Assembly (NCBI RefSeq): GCF_030525615.1
Contig: NZ_JAUNEJ010000006.1
Location: forward strand, 62,001 to 126,000
Length of the DNA stretch: 64,000 bases
Direction: 5' to 3'
From: Cutibacterium sp.
GTDB taxonomy: Bacteria > Actinomycetota > Actinomycetes > Propionibacteriales > Propionibacteriaceae
Made by a program: the position numbers and the translations under genes. The notes under the pieces were generated by a model. It worked only from the letters and a program-made list of their open reading frames with translations. It made no database searches and was not told the origin of the DNA. Below are positions 1 to 9,085 of this stretch, in pieces (position 1 is the first letter of the stretch; the number at the start of each line of letters is the position of its first letter).

Positions 1-11
1 CACCGTGAGGG

Positions 12-2225
12 ATGACCCCATTGAGCAACAAGAAACGCAACCCCAAGTCCTTCAAGGCCGACGGCACCCCGAAGCGTCGCTGGACCGCCGCTGAGCGTGC
101 CGCTCGCGGCCACAAACCCCGCACCAGGGGAGGAGTTCGTCGCAGCCACACCGATTCCCGTGGCCGTAACTTCGAGGCGTGGAATCCCCGGGAGAATGCG
201 GGTCGTGATGAGGGTGCTGCTGGCAAGGACCGGGATTACTCCCGCGATCGCCGCAGTGGTGGCGAGTGGTCTGACCGTCATGATGGCAATCGCCGCTATG
301 ACCGGCGTGGCAGCGGGCGTCGTGGTGATGGGGATTGGGATCGTCGGGACGATCGTCGTTGGTCGGATGACGGCGAATTCCGTCCGCACAGGTCACGTCG
401 ATTCAACAATGACGGCAAACGAGACTGGAAGCGTGACAACCGTCGTGGCTCGGGGTGGGGCGATTGGCCTGACAACCGGCAGCGTCGTAGTGGCCGCTAT
501 GACCGGCGCGAAGGCAGTCGCGATAGGTCCTGGGATTGGCAAGAGGATCGTCGTGAGGACCGTGGCGATTACGGGAAGCGCGATGATCGCGGCTACCGTG
601 GCGACCGCAGCCGCCGGGACTTCCACAAGAACCACGGTTTTCGCGAGGACCGTCGCCGCAGCGACCACTGGACTGACCGGCGAGATGATCGTCGCTATCA
701 GGATGACCGCCACGACGACTGGCACGAGGATCGCGAAGATGCCGACAACATGGACTGGAAGGCCACTGAGCTGACTGATCTCGACGTTTCTGGCGTCGAC
801 CATGAGGGGGGATTCTCGGCTCTCGGAGTTCCCGATGAGATCGTTGCCGCCCTCGCCGCCACGGGAATCACGAAGCCCTTCCGTATTCAAATTGCGGCGA
901 TTCCGGACGCCATCGCCGGGCGTGATGTTCTGGGTCGCGCATCGACAGGTTCGGGCAAGACCTTGGCCTTTGGTGTCCCCCTGTTGTCGCGGCTGTCTGC
1001 CGAGCGACGCGAGGACAAGCGTCCGGGCGCTCTCATTCTCTCTCCGACCCGAGAGCTGGCGATGCAGATCGCCGACGTCCTGTCCCCGTTGGCGTCCTCA
1101 ATGGGCCTGTCCACTATCCTCATCGCCGGTGGTATGAGCTACGGTCCGCAGACTCGGGCCTTCAAGAAGGGAGTGGACCTCGTCGTCGCTACTCCGGGAC
1201 GCCTGGTCGACTTGCTCGAGACCGGTGATGCTGATTTGTCCGGTATCACCGTGACCGTCCTCGACGAGGCCGATCACATGGCCGAGCTGGGGTTCATGGA
1301 GGCTGTCGGGTCAATTCTTGACGCCGTGCCTGCTGAGGGGCAACGCCTGCTATTTTCGGCCACTCTTGACAGTGCCGTCAACAAGCTCGTCAAGCGCTAC
1401 ATGCACGACCCCGTCATCCACGAGATCGACTCTGACAAGGGATCTGTGGCGACGATGACCCACTACGCCTTCCAGATCAAACCGCACGAGAAGGTGGGGC
1501 TGATGTGCGAGATCGCCAACCGTGACGGTCACACCATCGTCTTCGCCCGTACTCAGCGTGGCGCGTCTCGGATGGCTGAGCAGATTCGCGAGGCTGGCGT
1601 CATGGCTGGTGCCCTGCATGGGGGCCTGACGCAGGGTGCTCGTGCCCGGGTGTTGGCGGCATTCAAGGATGGCTCACTTCCCGTCCTGGTCGCCACCGAC
1701 GTGGCAGCCCGGGGAATTGACGTCGATGATGTCACCCTGGTTCTGCAGGTCGACCCGCCGATGAACTCCAAGGACTATCTGCACCGTTCCGGACGTACTG
1801 CTCGTGCCGGGCACGACGGGGCCGTCGTCTCTCTCGTACTGCCGCACCAGCGTCGCAGTATGTCGCGTCTGTACCGTCAGGCTGGGGTCAAACCGGTCCA
1901 GGCGCAGGTCATGATAGGTGATGAATACGTCGCCGAAGTTGCAGGATGTCGCCCGGCTGAGGGAGCCCCGATCGACGAGAAGACCTACGAGGCTCTCGTC
2001 GCTCCCAAGCAGCAGCGCAGTAAAAAGTCTCGTGACGGCAAGCCCCGGCGTGGCAAGGGCGGACGTAACCGTGGAGGTCGCGGCTACGATCGTGATCGGC
2101 GCAGCAGCTATAACCATGAATTCCGTGGTCACAATGGCCGCAGCCACGAAGGGCGTCGTGGTCACGATGGTCATCGCCGCGACTTCGAGGCCAAGTACGG
2201 CCGCTCCGGCAACGACACGTGGTGA
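12..2225 (+). CDS. DEAD-box ATP-dependent RNA helicase with long RD/RG-rich tails
   Basis: Cytoplasmic RNA helicase that remodels RNA or ribosomal assembly intermediates with ATP. The helicase core starts near residue 275 with a Q-motif, followed by motif I ASTGSGKT (about 310), PTRELAMQ, TPGR, DEAD (about 418), SAT (about 449), ARGID and HRSGRTARAG (about 592). The first 240 residues are almost all Arg, Asp, Gly and His, with many DRR and RRD runs, and the last 70 residues are also RG-rich. Such low-complexity tails in bacterial DEAD proteins usually bind RNA and may drive phase separation; that role is inferred here. At 737 residues it is much longer than the roughly 450-residue core. It converges on the HNH gene downstream. 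Confidence 0.93.
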   Translation: MTPLSNKKRNPKSFKADGTPKRRWTAAERAARGHKPRTRGGVRRSHTDSRGRNFEAWNPRENAGRDEGAAGKDRDYSRDRRSGGEWSDRHDGNRRYDRRGSGRRGDGDWDRRDDRRWSDDGEFRPHRSRRFNNDGKRDWKRDNRRGSGWGDWPDNRQRRSGRYDRREGSRDRSWDWQEDRREDRGDYGKRDDRGYRGDRSRRDFHKNHGFREDRRRSDHWTDRRDDRRYQDDRHDDWHEDREDADNMDWKATELTDLDVSGVDHEGGFSALGVPDEIVAALAATGITKPFRIQIAAIPDAIAGRDVLGRASTGSGKTLAFGVPLLSRLSAERREDKRPGALILSPTRELAMQIADVLSPLASSMGLSTILIAGGMSYGPQTRAFKKGVDLVVATPGRLVDLLETGDADLSGITVTVLDEADHMAELGFMEAVGSILDAVPAEGQRLLFSATLDSAVNKLVKRYMHDPVIHEIDSDKGSVATMTHYAFQIKPHEKVGLMCEIANRDGHTIVFARTQRGASRMAEQIREAGVMAGALHGGLTQGARARVLAAFKDGSLPVLVATDVAARGIDVDDVTLVLQVDPPMNSKDYLHRSGRTARAGHDGAVVSLVLPHQRRSMSRLYRQAGVKPVQAQVMIGDEYVAEVAGCRPAEGAPIDEKTYEALVAPKQQRSKKSRDGKPRRGKGGRNRGGRGYDRDRRSSYNHEFRGHNGRSHEGRRGHDGHRRDFEAKYGRSGNDTW

Positions 2226-2237
2226 GTTGGCACTGAA

Positions 2238-2951
2238 TCACCGTGCGGGCAACGGATGGTTTGGACATGTCGACAGCACCCGAACCATCGCGTTGCGTTC
2301 CGCCGAGGTAACCCACAGGTGATACTTCTTTTTCACCACAATCTGACGAGACACGTAGTCACAGCGATATGACTTGTTTGGCGGGAGCCATGTCGCAGCG
2401 TCTCCGGCACTCTTTTGCTGATTGGCCTTCCCCTCGACGGCCAACAGGTTGAGGGGGTCGTTCGCCAGTGCTTGGCGCTGATCCATCGACAGCTGTTGGG
2501 CTCCGGTGACCCAGGCATTCGCCAACGCGACAACGTGGTCAATCTGCACGACGGCAGATGTGTCGCGTCCTCGTTTCCACGTGATAGTTCGGCCGGTATA
2601 AGGATCGTGCAACGTCCCGGAGGCGACGACACACCGGCTGCCAGATTTCAACTTCGCCCCCACAAGGTCTCGCGCCAGGGCGTCATCACGGGTACCGCAC
2701 CCGTTGTGCCCCCATGGGCGGGTGAGGGCGGGATCGGAGTCGTCATCCCAGGCCGAACCGAACTGTTCGCGTGCATACCCGGTCATGGGCGCTCGCCCTT
2801 TGACCGGAAGCTGGCCGAGGGCTTCGGCTGCCTGGCCGTAGGCTGTCGATCCCTCATCTGGGGCAGTCCGGCGATAGACGCCGACGAGAACCAGTGCTGC
2901 GGCGACAAGCAGCACCAGCCACACCCACCGTCGCCCTGTCCGTATCGCCAT
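2238..2951 (-). CDS. secreted or membrane-anchored HNH nuclease (DUF1524/GmrSD C-terminal type)
   Basis: A 237-residue protein with one hydrophobic segment at residues 9-24 right after a basic N-terminus, so it is exported or membrane-tethered. The rest matches the extracellular HNH family: WGHNGCGTRDD near residue 80, the catalytic IDHVVALANAW segment near 135, LNLLAV and NQQKSAGDAATWLP, then a K-rich YHLWVTSAE close. The DH pair in IDHV is the expected metal-binding core. Members of this family are common in actinobacteria and are thought to degrade extracellular nucleic acid. The gene ends 12 bases from the helicase stop in convergent orientation. The exact substrate cannot be told from sequence. 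Confidence 0.85.
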   Translation of the reverse strand: MAIRTGRRWVWLVLLVAAALVLVGVYRRTAPDEGSTAYGQAAEALGQLPVKGRAPMTGYAREQFGSAWDDDSDPALTRPWGHNGCGTRDDALARDLVGAKLKSGSRCVVASGTLHDPYTGRTITWKRGRDTSAVVQIDHVVALANAWVTGAQQLSMDQRQALANDPLNLLAVEGKANQQKSAGDAATWLPPNKSYRCDYVSRQIVVKKKYHLWVTSAERNAMVRVLSTCPNHPLPAR

Positions 2952-3089
2952 GTCCTCACCTCCACAATCGTGGCTTTGACCGGTGGCTTGACGCTACTCC
3001 CAACCGCCCACGGTGGAGAAGGGTTGCGGCGAACACGTTTGCCATGCTTCGGCATCGGCGTCGGCGAAAACCGGGCGCGGCTCGGGGAC

Positions 3090-3095
3090 TATCCT
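3090..3095 (+). promoter_or_regulatory. candidate -10 box of a leaderless tsaE transcript
   Basis: TATCCT ends 8 bases before the GTG start of tsaE, and no Shine-Dalgarno sequence lies between. Transcription would begin at or next to the start codon. No good -35 is visible. The call rests on the same arrangement recurring at several genes in this window. Confidence 0.45.
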
Positions 3096-3103
3096 GATCC
3101 CTT

Positions 3104-3994
3104 GTGGATGAACAGACCAGCCCGCAGGACGTGACCCCACAGCTTGGGGTCGCAGCCGCCGAAGAGGCCGCAGAACTGGCGTGCGCCCTCGACCTTGACG
3201 AGACGACCGTGTCCACATGGTTGACCCAGGGAATTGGAATTACGGCACGTCGCGGCGCCAAATCCGTCGGCCTGGCCCATCTGGTTGATGACGGCGGTCA
3301 CGCTGAGGTCACCGATCTCGTCCTGACGACCCCTGACGACGACATCACCGCAGCTCTCGTCCGGGGCGCCGAGCAGATCGCTACCGATCTGGAGTCTCGC
3401 ATTCTGGTCGTCTCATGCCTGGATGGTGCCCCCAGCCGCGAGTACCACCGTGACGGTGACGATTGGGTTCGTGCGCTGCCTACTCGGATTGTCGTGCCTA
3501 CCACAGACGCCATGCACACCTTCGGGGCCGCGCTGGCTGCTGAGCTTCGCGCCGGCGACATCGTGCTGGCCTCCGGAGACCTCGGTGCCGGTAAAACCAC
3601 CTTGGCTCAGGGAATTGGACTGGGCCTGGGTGTGGAGGGTCCGGTCATTTCGCCGACCTTTGTGCTGGCTCGACGCCACGCGGGGGTTAACGGGCGTCCT
3701 GGACTTGTCCACGTCGATGCGTACCGTCTTGGCTCAGCCGCAGAACTCGTCGATCTCGATCTTGACGAGACAATGGACCAGGCCGTCACTTTGATTGAAT
3801 GGGGGGCCGGTATTGCTGAGGACCTCGGCCGCTCCCACCTGGACATTGACATTCGCCGCAGTGAGGATCCCGCCGACGAGACCCGCGTGGTGTACTTGGA
3901 AGGTTTCGGCCCTCGCTGGCAGCACGTTGACTTGTCGCCGCTGTCTGAACTTCCCCTCAACGCCACCTGTGAGCAGAGCGGAGACAACAACTGA
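3104..3994 (+). CDS. tsaE: tRNA t6A biosynthesis ATPase TsaE with N-terminal extension
   Basis: ATPase of the TsaBDE complex that makes threonylcarbamoyladenosine at A37 of ANN-decoding tRNAs. The TsaE core covers about residues 130-290, with Walker A GDLGAGKTT near 158, SPTFVLAR, VHVDAYRL and LIEWG. About 130 residues precede it and are not part of a normal TsaE (about 150 residues); they look like a degenerate GNAT-type fold, which is a guess. A GTG start is chosen because TATCCT sits 8 bases upstream. The stop overlaps the tsaB start by one base (TGATG), so tsaE-tsaB-rimI-tsaD form one operon. Confidence 0.9.
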   Translation: MDEQTSPQDVTPQLGVAAAEEAAELACALDLDETTVSTWLTQGIGITARRGAKSVGLAHLVDDGGHAEVTDLVLTTPDDDITAALVRGAEQIATDLESRILVVSCLDGAPSREYHRDGDDWVRALPTRIVVPTTDAMHTFGAALAAELRAGDIVLASGDLGAGKTTLAQGIGLGLGVEGPVISPTFVLARRHAGVNGRPGLVHVDAYRLGSAAELVDLDLDETMDQAVTLIEWGAGIAEDLGRSHLDIDIRRSEDPADETRVVYLEGFGPRWQHVDLSPLSELPLNATCEQSGDNN

Positions 3995-4662
3995 TGAACA
4001 CTATCGTTTTGGGAATCGACACCTCGACGGCTGTCAGCGTCGGCTTGGCGCGCGGACCGGAGGTGCTCGTCAGCCTGCACCATGACGACCCTCGCGCCCA
4101 TGCCGAACAACTCATGCCGTTGATTCATCGGGCCTGCGAACAGGCTGGGATCGCTCTGACCGATATTGGTGAGGTGGCTGTCGGAGTCGGCCCCGGCCCC
4201 TACACCGGGCTTCGTGTCGGGGTGGCCACCGGACGAGTGCTCGCTTACCTCGCGAATCTGACCCCCCATCCGGTCTGCTCCTTGGACGTGCTGGCTTGCC
4301 AATGGGCCGGTGATGGTGTCGACGGGGAATTTGTGGTGTGTACCGACGCCCGTCGCCATGAGCTGTACTGGGGTCGTTACGACGCATCCGGCAATCGCCT
4401 CGACGGTCCCAACGTCACCCGGCCTGAGGATTTACCTGAGGGCCTTCCAGTCGGCGGGCCGGGCTGCTTGGTGCGTGGTCTGACACCAGCTCCTGGGTCC
4501 CCAGAGCGCCTGGACGCTGGGGTACTCGCCGCGTCCTGGCGCACCATGCCCGACGTCGGTCTGGAACCCCTTTATCTGCGCGATCCCGACGCCACCGTTC
4601 CGACGACCCGCAAGGCAACCCTGACCCCGACGCGGCTCACCCTGCCCGACCTCAAGCGATGA
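3994..4662 (+). CDS. tsaB: tRNA t6A biosynthesis scaffold TsaB
   Basis: Inactive ASKHA-fold partner that dimerises with TsaD in t6A synthesis. The N-terminal ILGIDTS-type strand (VLGIDTSTA, residues 5-13) and GVGPGPYTGLRVG near 65 are diagnostic of TsaB. At 222 residues it is normal for the family. It overlaps tsaE by one base and rimI by four (ATGA), indicating translational coupling throughout the cluster. Confidence 0.94.
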   Translation: MNTIVLGIDTSTAVSVGLARGPEVLVSLHHDDPRAHAEQLMPLIHRACEQAGIALTDIGEVAVGVGPGPYTGLRVGVATGRVLAYLANLTPHPVCSLDVLACQWAGDGVDGEFVVCTDARRHELYWGRYDASGNRLDGPNVTRPEDLPEGLPVGGPGCLVRGLTPAPGSPERLDAGVLAASWRTMPDVGLEPLYLRDPDATVPTTRKATLTPTRLTLPDLKR

Positions 4663-5120
4663 TAAGGACTGCCAACCCGACCGATCTCGACGCCATCATC
4701 GCCGTTGAGCAAGCCAGCTTCGACTCGTCCCATCAATGGTCACGAACGTCCTGGGCTGAGGAGATCTCCCCAGTATGCCATCGTCTCACCCTCGTGACGG
4801 GGGATGAGGAGGTCACTGGTGTCGCCACCTTCCATGGTTTTGACGTCGCCGACCTTGACCGGATCATGGTGAGGCCCGTGGCACGTCGGCAAGGACTTGC
4901 CGCCGAACTGCTATCTCGTGGTTTCGAGTGGGCATCCTCCCGAGGATGCCGCACCATGATGCTTGAAGTGCGCCGCGACAACGACCCGGCGATTTCTTTG
5001 TACCGACGCTTCGGATTCGAGACCATTTCCCAGCGTTCCAACTACTACGGCAGCGGGGTTGACGCCCTGGTGATGTCCGTCGACCTGCCTGTGAACACAA
5101 CCGAGGAGAACCATGTCTGA
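4659..5120 (+). CDS. rimI: ribosomal protein S18 N-alanine acetyltransferase RimI
   Basis: GNAT acetyltransferase of 153 residues. The acetyl-CoA loop is visible as [14 protein letters not shown] near residue 71, followed by [19 protein letters not shown], a close match to RimI. RimI acetylates the N-terminus of S18 and, in some bacteria, other proteins. The gene overlaps tsaB by four bases and runs eight bases into tsaD. The tsaB-rimI-tsaD order is conserved in actinobacteria and supports the call over a generic GNAT. Confidence 0.9.
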   Translation: MIRTANPTDLDAIIAVEQASFDSSHQWSRTSWAEEISPVCHRLTLVTGDEEVTGVATFHGFDVADLDRIMVRPVARRQGLAAELLSRGFEWASSRGCRTMMLEVRRDNDPAISLYRRFGFETISQRSNYYGSGVDALVMSVDLPVNTTEENHV

Positions 5121-6156
5121 ACCGCTCATCCTGGGCATTGAGTCGTCCTGCGACGAGACCGGAGTTGGCATCGTCCGTGGCAATGATCTGCTCGCCAACG
5201 AGGTTGCCTCCTCGATGGAGCAGCACGTGCGCTTCGGCGGTGTCGTGCCCGAGGTGGCGTCCCGGGCCCACCTGGAGGCAATCGTCCCCGTGCTGGAAAA
5301 GGCCACCGCCACCGCAGGTGTGGACCTGTCCGAACTCGACGGTGTTGCCGTGACTGCTGGCCCCGGTCTGGCCGGTGCCTTGGTCGTCGGTCTGTCGGCT
5401 GCCAAGGCGTTGGCGAGTTGGCTCAACAAACCGCTCTACGGGGTCAACCACCTGGCCGGACACGTCGCCGTCGACCTGCTTGAGCACGGAGACCTTCCGA
5501 TGCCCTGCGGCGCTCTGCTGGTGTCGGGCGGACACACCAGTTTGCTGCGAGTCAATGGCATTGCGACCGACATCATCGAGATTGGTTCGACGATCGATGA
5601 CGCCGCTGGCGAGGCCTATGACAAGGTGGCTCGCGTACTCGGTCTGCCCTACCCGGGAGGTCCGGTCATTGACAAGGCAGCAGCCCAGGGAGACCCCAAA
5701 GCCATCCGCTTCCCCCGCGGATTGACGGCCCGCCACGACATGGCCAAGCACCGCTTCGACTACTCCTTCTCCGGCCTCAAGACCGCAGTGAGTCGTTGGG
5801 TGGAGACCCAGCAGCGAGATGGAATCGAGTTCCGGGTTGAAGACGTCGCCGCCAGTTTCCAGGAAGCGGTTGCCGACGTGCTGACTGCCAAAGCCGTCGA
5901 CATGTGTCAGGAGTACGGTCTCAAGCACTTCCTCATCGGCGGAGGAGTAGCTGCCAACTCGCGGCTGCGTACCTTGCTCGCTCAACGGATGGAGGCCGCC
6001 GGGGTCGAGTTGCGACGCCCGCGCCCCGGTCTGTGTACCGACAATGGGGCGATGATCGCTGCCCTCGGCGTGCAGGTTGTCAAAGCGGGCCTCCCGCCCT
6101 CGGCTATGGACATCTCGGCCGATTCCGGGCTGCCCATTGAGAAAGTGCTTGTCTGA
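5113..6156 (+). CDS. tsaD: tRNA N6-adenosine threonylcarbamoyltransferase TsaD
   Basis: Catalytic subunit that moves threonylcarbamoyl from its adenylate to A37 of tRNA. Seen: [15 protein letters not shown] at the N-terminus, the metal-binding HLAGH motif near residue 113, LLVSGGHT near 137, YPGGP near 184 and [13 protein letters not shown] near 310. The 347-residue length is normal. The start overlaps the rimI end, with GAGGAG just upstream as the ribosome site. Confidence 0.96.
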   Translation: MSEPLILGIESSCDETGVGIVRGNDLLANEVASSMEQHVRFGGVVPEVASRAHLEAIVPVLEKATATAGVDLSELDGVAVTAGPGLAGALVVGLSAAKALASWLNKPLYGVNHLAGHVAVDLLEHGDLPMPCGALLVSGGHTSLLRVNGIATDIIEIGSTIDDAAGEAYDKVARVLGLPYPGGPVIDKAAAQGDPKAIRFPRGLTARHDMAKHRFDYSFSGLKTAVSRWVETQQRDGIEFRVEDVAASFQEAVADVLTAKAVDMCQEYGLKHFLIGGGVAANSRLRTLLAQRMEAAGVELRRPRPGLCTDNGAMIAALGVQVVKAGLPPSAMDISADSGLPIEKVLV

Positions 6157-6293
6157 GCTGGAGTACGGTGACAAGACCGTCGGAAAACTGTTGGTCAGGC
6201 TCGACTCACAGATTGGCCCCTGCTGGATTATGCGCGGTTCTGAATCGTGCGCCATCCTGTGGGGTATCAGTATTCGAAAGGAATGGATGACGA

Positions 6294-7628
6294 ATGAGTG
6301 AACCCTTCGTTCTTGATACCAGTTTTAGTGCCCTACGCGCCGAGTCCTTTGCCAATGATGTCACCGGGCGGCTGGTACAGAATGCGGTGAGCGGAACCGG
6401 GGCCGACACCGTGAGTCTGGACCGAACCGTGGTCAACGGTATCGACGAGACGACCTCCGAGCGGCTGGATTCTTGGGCAGTGACCGACCAGAAGCACTCC
6501 GGACGATGCTGGGAATTCGCTGGGCTTAATGTTCTGCGCGCCAAAGTCATCGACGAACTCAAGGTCGACAACCTGGAGTTTTCGCAGAACTACATCGCTT
6601 TTTTCGACAAGCTGGAGAAAGCCAACCACACCCTTGCCAGGGCCATCGCCACAGCTTCCCGCGACGCTGATGAGGAAGAAGTGCGCTCCCTCCTCGACTT
6701 CCCGGCTGACGACGGCGGATGGTGGATGGAGTTTACCGACCTCGTCATCAAGTACGGTGTGGTGCCGGCGTGGACTATGCCTGACACCGAATCGGCGGGC
6801 AACACCTTGCAGATGAATCGCGCATTGTCGACGGTGCTGCGTCGAGCTATCGGGAAGATTCGTGACGCCGCCACTAATTCTGACTCCTCCGAGGGAGCCG
6901 CCCAGATGGAGGCGGTTCGCAGCGAGGCATTGAACGCGGTATGGAAGATCCTTGCGATACATCTCGGTACCCCGCCCACCAGCTTCACCTGGCAGTATCG
7001 CGACAAGGACAAGAAGTTCCACCGAAAGGGCACCTACACCCCGCTGGAATTCGCGCACGAGATTGTGCCGCAGGTTTTTGAACCATGGGTCAGCCTTGGT
7101 CACGACCCGCGTGAGGAACACCCGGTTGGCCGCACCTACGTTCACGAGCACACCCCGTATATGGAAGGCGGCACCCCCTACTGGCACTTGTCGGTGGAGT
7201 TGGATGTCATGAAGAAAGCCGTCATCGACTCGATCGCCGCCGGCGAGCCAGTCTGGTTTACCTGCGACGTCAAGAAACAGTTCGACAAAGACCTGGGTGT
7301 CTGGGACGCCAAGCTGCATGACTACGAGGCGCTTTACGGGGTCGAGATGGAGATGTCCAAGGCAGAGAGACTGCGTCTGCGCGAGTCCGGCGGCACCCAT
7401 GCCATGACCTTCGTCGGCGTGGACCTGGTTGACGGCGTCCCGGTGCGCTGGCGGGTTGAAAACTCCTGGGGCGACGCGGTTGGCAAGAAGGGGTTCTTCA
7501 CGATGAATGATTCCTGGTTCGACGAGTACGTCTACAACGTCGTCGTGCCGCGTTCCCGGGTCTGCGAGGAGATCGCCAAGGCGTGTGACCAAGAGCCGAT
7601 CGTCCTGCCGTTCTACGACATGATCTAA
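6294..7628 (+). CDS. pepC: aminopeptidase C (bleomycin hydrolase family, peptidase C1B)
   Basis: Cytoplasmic cysteine aminopeptidase of 444 residues, acting in peptide use. The papain-like triad is visible: Cys72 in QKHSGRCWEFAG, His369 in GGTHAMTFVG and Asn390 in VENSWGD. The C-terminus ends FYDMI after PIVLP; in this family the C-terminal residues enter the active site and set the exopeptidase specificity. AAAGGAATGG upstream serves as ribosome site. It stands alone with a 137-base promoter region after tsaD. Confidence 0.94.
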   Translation: MSEPFVLDTSFSALRAESFANDVTGRLVQNAVSGTGADTVSLDRTVVNGIDETTSERLDSWAVTDQKHSGRCWEFAGLNVLRAKVIDELKVDNLEFSQNYIAFFDKLEKANHTLARAIATASRDADEEEVRSLLDFPADDGGWWMEFTDLVIKYGVVPAWTMPDTESAGNTLQMNRALSTVLRRAIGKIRDAATNSDSSEGAAQMEAVRSEALNAVWKILAIHLGTPPTSFTWQYRDKDKKFHRKGTYTPLEFAHEIVPQVFEPWVSLGHDPREEHPVGRTYVHEHTPYMEGGTPYWHLSVELDVMKKAVIDSIAAGEPVWFTCDVKKQFDKDLGVWDAKLHDYEALYGVEMEMSKAERLRLRESGGTHAMTFVGVDLVDGVPVRWRVENSWGDAVGKKGFFTMNDSWFDEYVYNVVVPRSRVCEEIAKACDQEPIVLPFYDMI

Positions 7629-7886
7629 GCCCTGTGGCGAGGCTGGGCTGCCCGTCCGCATTCTTCGGCAGCTTTTGGGTGGGGGCCTCATCGCGCGTGG
7701 ACAATCCGTGAGGTTGGTGAGGTTCTGCCAGCCGTCGTGGCGTGCGACGAGAGTTTTCCCGGGGATACCACGGGCGGGCGGGTATGCCGAGTTCCTCGCC
7801 TGGTTTTGAGGGGCGGCTGATGAGCTGGGCGGGTGCGGATATGCGCTGGTGGCTCGTCGTGTCCTACTTCTTGAGAAAATGACCTC
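7629..7886. other. intergenic gap, no gene seen
   Basis: The stretch between pepC and the NUDIX gene holds no open frame with a credible start and no clean hairpin. It presumably carries the pepC terminator and the NUDIX promoter. Confidence 0.4.
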
Positions 7887-8381
7887 ATGATGACACCGAT
7901 CCTCACCACCCTTGGTTTCGTTATGCACTCTGACGGCGAGCGCGTCCTCATGGTGCACCGAATCGCCCGCCCCGGCGACGAACAACTGGGGAAGTACAAC
8001 GGTCTTGGCGGCAAGGTGGAACCGGGAGAAGACGTCGTCGCTGGTATGAAGCGAGAACTGCGCGAGGAAGCCAGTATCGAGGTCGACGCCATGCGATTAC
8101 GGGGGACTGTCTCCTGGCCGGGATTCGGACGACATGGGGAAGACCACTTCGGGTTCATCTTCGTCATTGACGCATGGCATACCGTTGCGCCGACCCTCCC
8201 CGACGCAAACGAGGAAGGCCCGCTGAGTTGGGAGCGGGTCGACTCCCTCGATGACCTGCCGATGTGGGAGGGGGACCGCTACTTCCTGCCGCTGGTCTTC
8301 GATGTTGGGATCACCCAGTTCCACGGCTGCCTTCCGTATTCGGGTGGTCATCCCACAGGGTGGTCTTACTCAATCCTGTGA
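7887..8381 (+). CDS. NUDIX hydrolase, MutT/8-oxo-dGTPase type
   Basis: Small hydrolase of 164 residues that cleaves nucleoside diphosphate-linked substrates. The Nudix box spans residues 42-64: GKVEPGED followed by KRELREEASI, with all the metal-binding Glu residues in place. GKYNGLGGKVE and the later FHG/WSYSIL tail resemble vertebrate-type MTH1 8-oxo-dGTPases and their bacterial homologues, suggesting oxidised-nucleotide sanitation. Substrate assignment is inference. It is a single-gene unit. Confidence 0.85.
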   Translation: MMTPILTTLGFVMHSDGERVLMVHRIARPGDEQLGKYNGLGGKVEPGEDVVAGMKRELREEASIEVDAMRLRGTVSWPGFGRHGEDHFGFIFVIDAWHTVAPTLPDANEEGPLSWERVDSLDDLPMWEGDRYFLPLVFDVGITQFHGCLPYSGGHPTGWSYSIL

Positions 8382-8408
8382 CAACGCCGTTATCGGTGAA
8401 GGCCGTAT

Positions 8409-8987
8409 TCAGCCAGCGAGTCCGGCGATCCACAGGATCAGGCAGACAACCGGGCCGACCCACCGGGAGCTCCATGCTCCGTAATGGGTTTCGGTGAAAA
8501 TGCTGTCGGCACGCGGATTGCTGCCCGGCAGGCTGAAGGGTGCAATGATCGTCAGCACCAAGCTCACCGGCAGGAGAATCGAGAAGGCCACTGGAGTCGT
8601 GACGATCGGTGTTGCCGCGAGGATCCCCATAGCGATGATGCCGCCGAGAGCCAGCATGAGGGTCACTGCGGTAACGACGTCCTGACCGGTACCGTCCGGC
8701 TTCACGAATGATTCTGCGACGGTTAGCAGACCGGGGATGACGATGACCGCGATGAAGATCAGGGTCCAGCTGATGGTGGCCTGGGAGTCCATGCTGAGGG
8801 GCTCAGTGCGCGAGGCATAGTAGGTCGTCACCATAGCTGCGAGCTGGAAGGCGGAGCCGATGAAGTGATGGATGTACCACCCGGCAGAACGGTGTGGAGA
8901 ACCATCCTCGGAAGTCACGTCCCTGGACTCTCGAGGCTGCGGGCGCTGGGTAAAGCTCGGTTGATTCTCGTAAGTGGTGATAGCCAC
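8409..8987 (-). CDS. small polytopic membrane protein of unknown function
   Basis: A 192-residue protein from the GTG at 8987. It has a polar N-terminus of about 35 residues, then four or five hydrophobic helices starting at WYIHHFIGSAFQL, with further helices around LIFIAVIVIPGLL, MLALGGIIAMGIL, FSILLPVSLVLTIIAPF and VGPVVCLILWIAG. No catalytic motif or known family is recognised. GAGGAG lies 13 bases upstream of the start, rather far, so the start is uncertain. It is divergent from the methyltransferase gene, sharing a promoter region of about 100 bases. Confidence 0.6.
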   Translation of the reverse strand: MAITTYENQPSFTQRPQPRESRDVTSEDGSPHRSAGWYIHHFIGSAFQLAAMVTTYYASRTEPLSMDSQATISWTLIFIAVIVIPGLLTVAESFVKPDGTGQDVVTAVTLMLALGGIIAMGILAATPIVTTPVAFSILLPVSLVLTIIAPFSLPGSNPRADSIFTETHYGAWSSRWVGPVVCLILWIAGLAG

Positions 8988-9073
8988 GACCGTACTGTGT
9001 GCTCCTCGTGCGGAAAACAATGCAAAGCGATGTCTCGACCGAGGATTGTACCCAACCTGTCCGGAAGTACCTC

Positions 9074-9079
9074 TATGGT
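9074..9079 (+). promoter_or_regulatory. candidate leaderless -10 box of the methyltransferase gene
   Basis: TATGGT ends 6 bases before the GTG at 9086. No Shine-Dalgarno sequence precedes that start. This favours 9086 over in-frame starts at 8999 or 9020. Confidence 0.45.
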
Positions 9080-9085
9080 GGCAGT

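Noticed and set aside
97..774. Frames on both strands within the RD/RG-rich start of the DEAD-box gene
   Set aside because: Byproducts of the biased CGN/GAY codon runs that encode the disordered tail.
4864..6255. 463-codon minus-strand frame opposite rimI-tsaD
   Set aside because: Antisense shadow of an operon whose genes are all clearly identified.
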